NCBI RefSeq assembly: GCF_005796105.1
Contig: NZ_VAUO01000002.1
Location: 558,001 to 622,000 of the forward strand
Source of the DNA: Pseudomonas mosselii
GTDB lineage: Bacteria; Pseudomonadota; Gammaproteobacteria; Pseudomonadales; Pseudomonadaceae
Reading direction: 5' to 3'
Length of the DNA: 64,000 bases
Positions 63,969 through 64,000 of this stretch are shown in pieces; position 1 is the first letter of the stretch, and every line of letters starts with the position of its first letter. The position numbers and the translations under genes were made by a program. The notes under the pieces were generated by a model. That model was not told where the DNA came from. It made no database searches and saw only the letters and a list, made by a program, of their open reading frames with translations.

Positions 63969-64000
63969 ATGGCGCTTCAACGCTCCGACGTGGAAAAGAT
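63969..64000 (+). CDS. gatC: Asp/Glu-tRNA amidotransferase subunit C (3' end outside window)
   Basis: Only the first ten codons are visible (MALQRSDVEK), preceded by GGAG 5-8 bases upstream. They match the GatC N-terminus, and gatCAB follows mreBCD divergently in pseudomonads. Confidence 0.85.
   Translation, partial: MALQRSDVEK

Overview
The window is a gene-dense, GC-rich chromosomal segment of a fluorescent Pseudomonas, most likely of the P. putida group. The evidence is gene order and protein sequence: gcvH-gcvP-sdaA-gcvT without glyA, csp, lptGF/pepA-holC-valS, mlaFEDCB-ibaG-murA-hisGDC, kdsD-kdsC-lptCAB-rpoN-hpf-ptsN-rapZ-ptsO, the iron-responsive fagA-fumC-orfX-sodA-zip operon, and mreBCD-maf-rng-yhdP-nit-tldD. 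Palindromes of the P. putida REP type lie between many genes. No rRNA, tRNA, CRISPR array or transposase gene was found.

Layout. Bases 1-9100 are the variable part. They hold the 3' part of a TyrR-like sigma-54 activator (probably GcsR), an 8-oxoguanine deaminase, a GltS glutamate/Na+ symporter, a colicin/S-pyocin-type HNH-DNase bacteriocin with its Im-type immunity gene, a decayed second gltS copy, and a chemoreceptor. Bases 9200-15530 are the glycine-cleavage/serine-dehydratase operon, with a -24/-12 promoter and a GcsR-like site upstream. Bases 15800-28160 carry a cold-shock protein, an RDD protein, LptGF, PepA, HolC, ValS, RlmF, HU, NdpA, a GIY-YIG protein and an NTF2-like protein. Bases 28300-30220 hold a CynX/NimT-type transporter and a GntR/FCD regulator. 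Bases 30317-31293 are a non-coding, roughly 1-kb palindromic element with REP sequences inside. Bases 31300-39300, mostly on the minus strand, carry histidine synthesis, MurA, IbaG and the Mla lipid-transport operon. Bases 39550-46540, on the plus strand, carry Kdo synthesis, LPS export, RpoN and the nitrogen PTS. Bases 46650-50420 are the Fur-box-controlled iron/oxidative-stress operon. Bases 50570-63760 carry TldE, DarP, TldD, a nitrilase, YhdP, RNase G, Maf and MreDCB. gatC starts at the right edge.

How the genes fit together. Much of the window is envelope construction: MurA and MreBCD for the wall, KdsCD and LptABCFG for LPS, Mla and YhdP for phospholipid traffic. A second theme is sigma-54: rpoN itself with its usual hpf/ptsN/rapZ/ptsO neighbours, plus a sigma-54 activator and its probable target operon 8 kb apart.

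Most notable observations: (i) the bacteriocin cassette lies between an intact and a broken gltS; (ii) the palindromic element at 30317-31293 keeps a hairpin at the same place in both arms although the hairpin sequences differ; (iii) mreC appears to start at AUU; (iv) a GcsR-like site and a -24/-12 promoter precede gcvH; (v) a close match to the Fur box precedes fagA. Functions come from reading the sequence against remembered families; no database search was possible.
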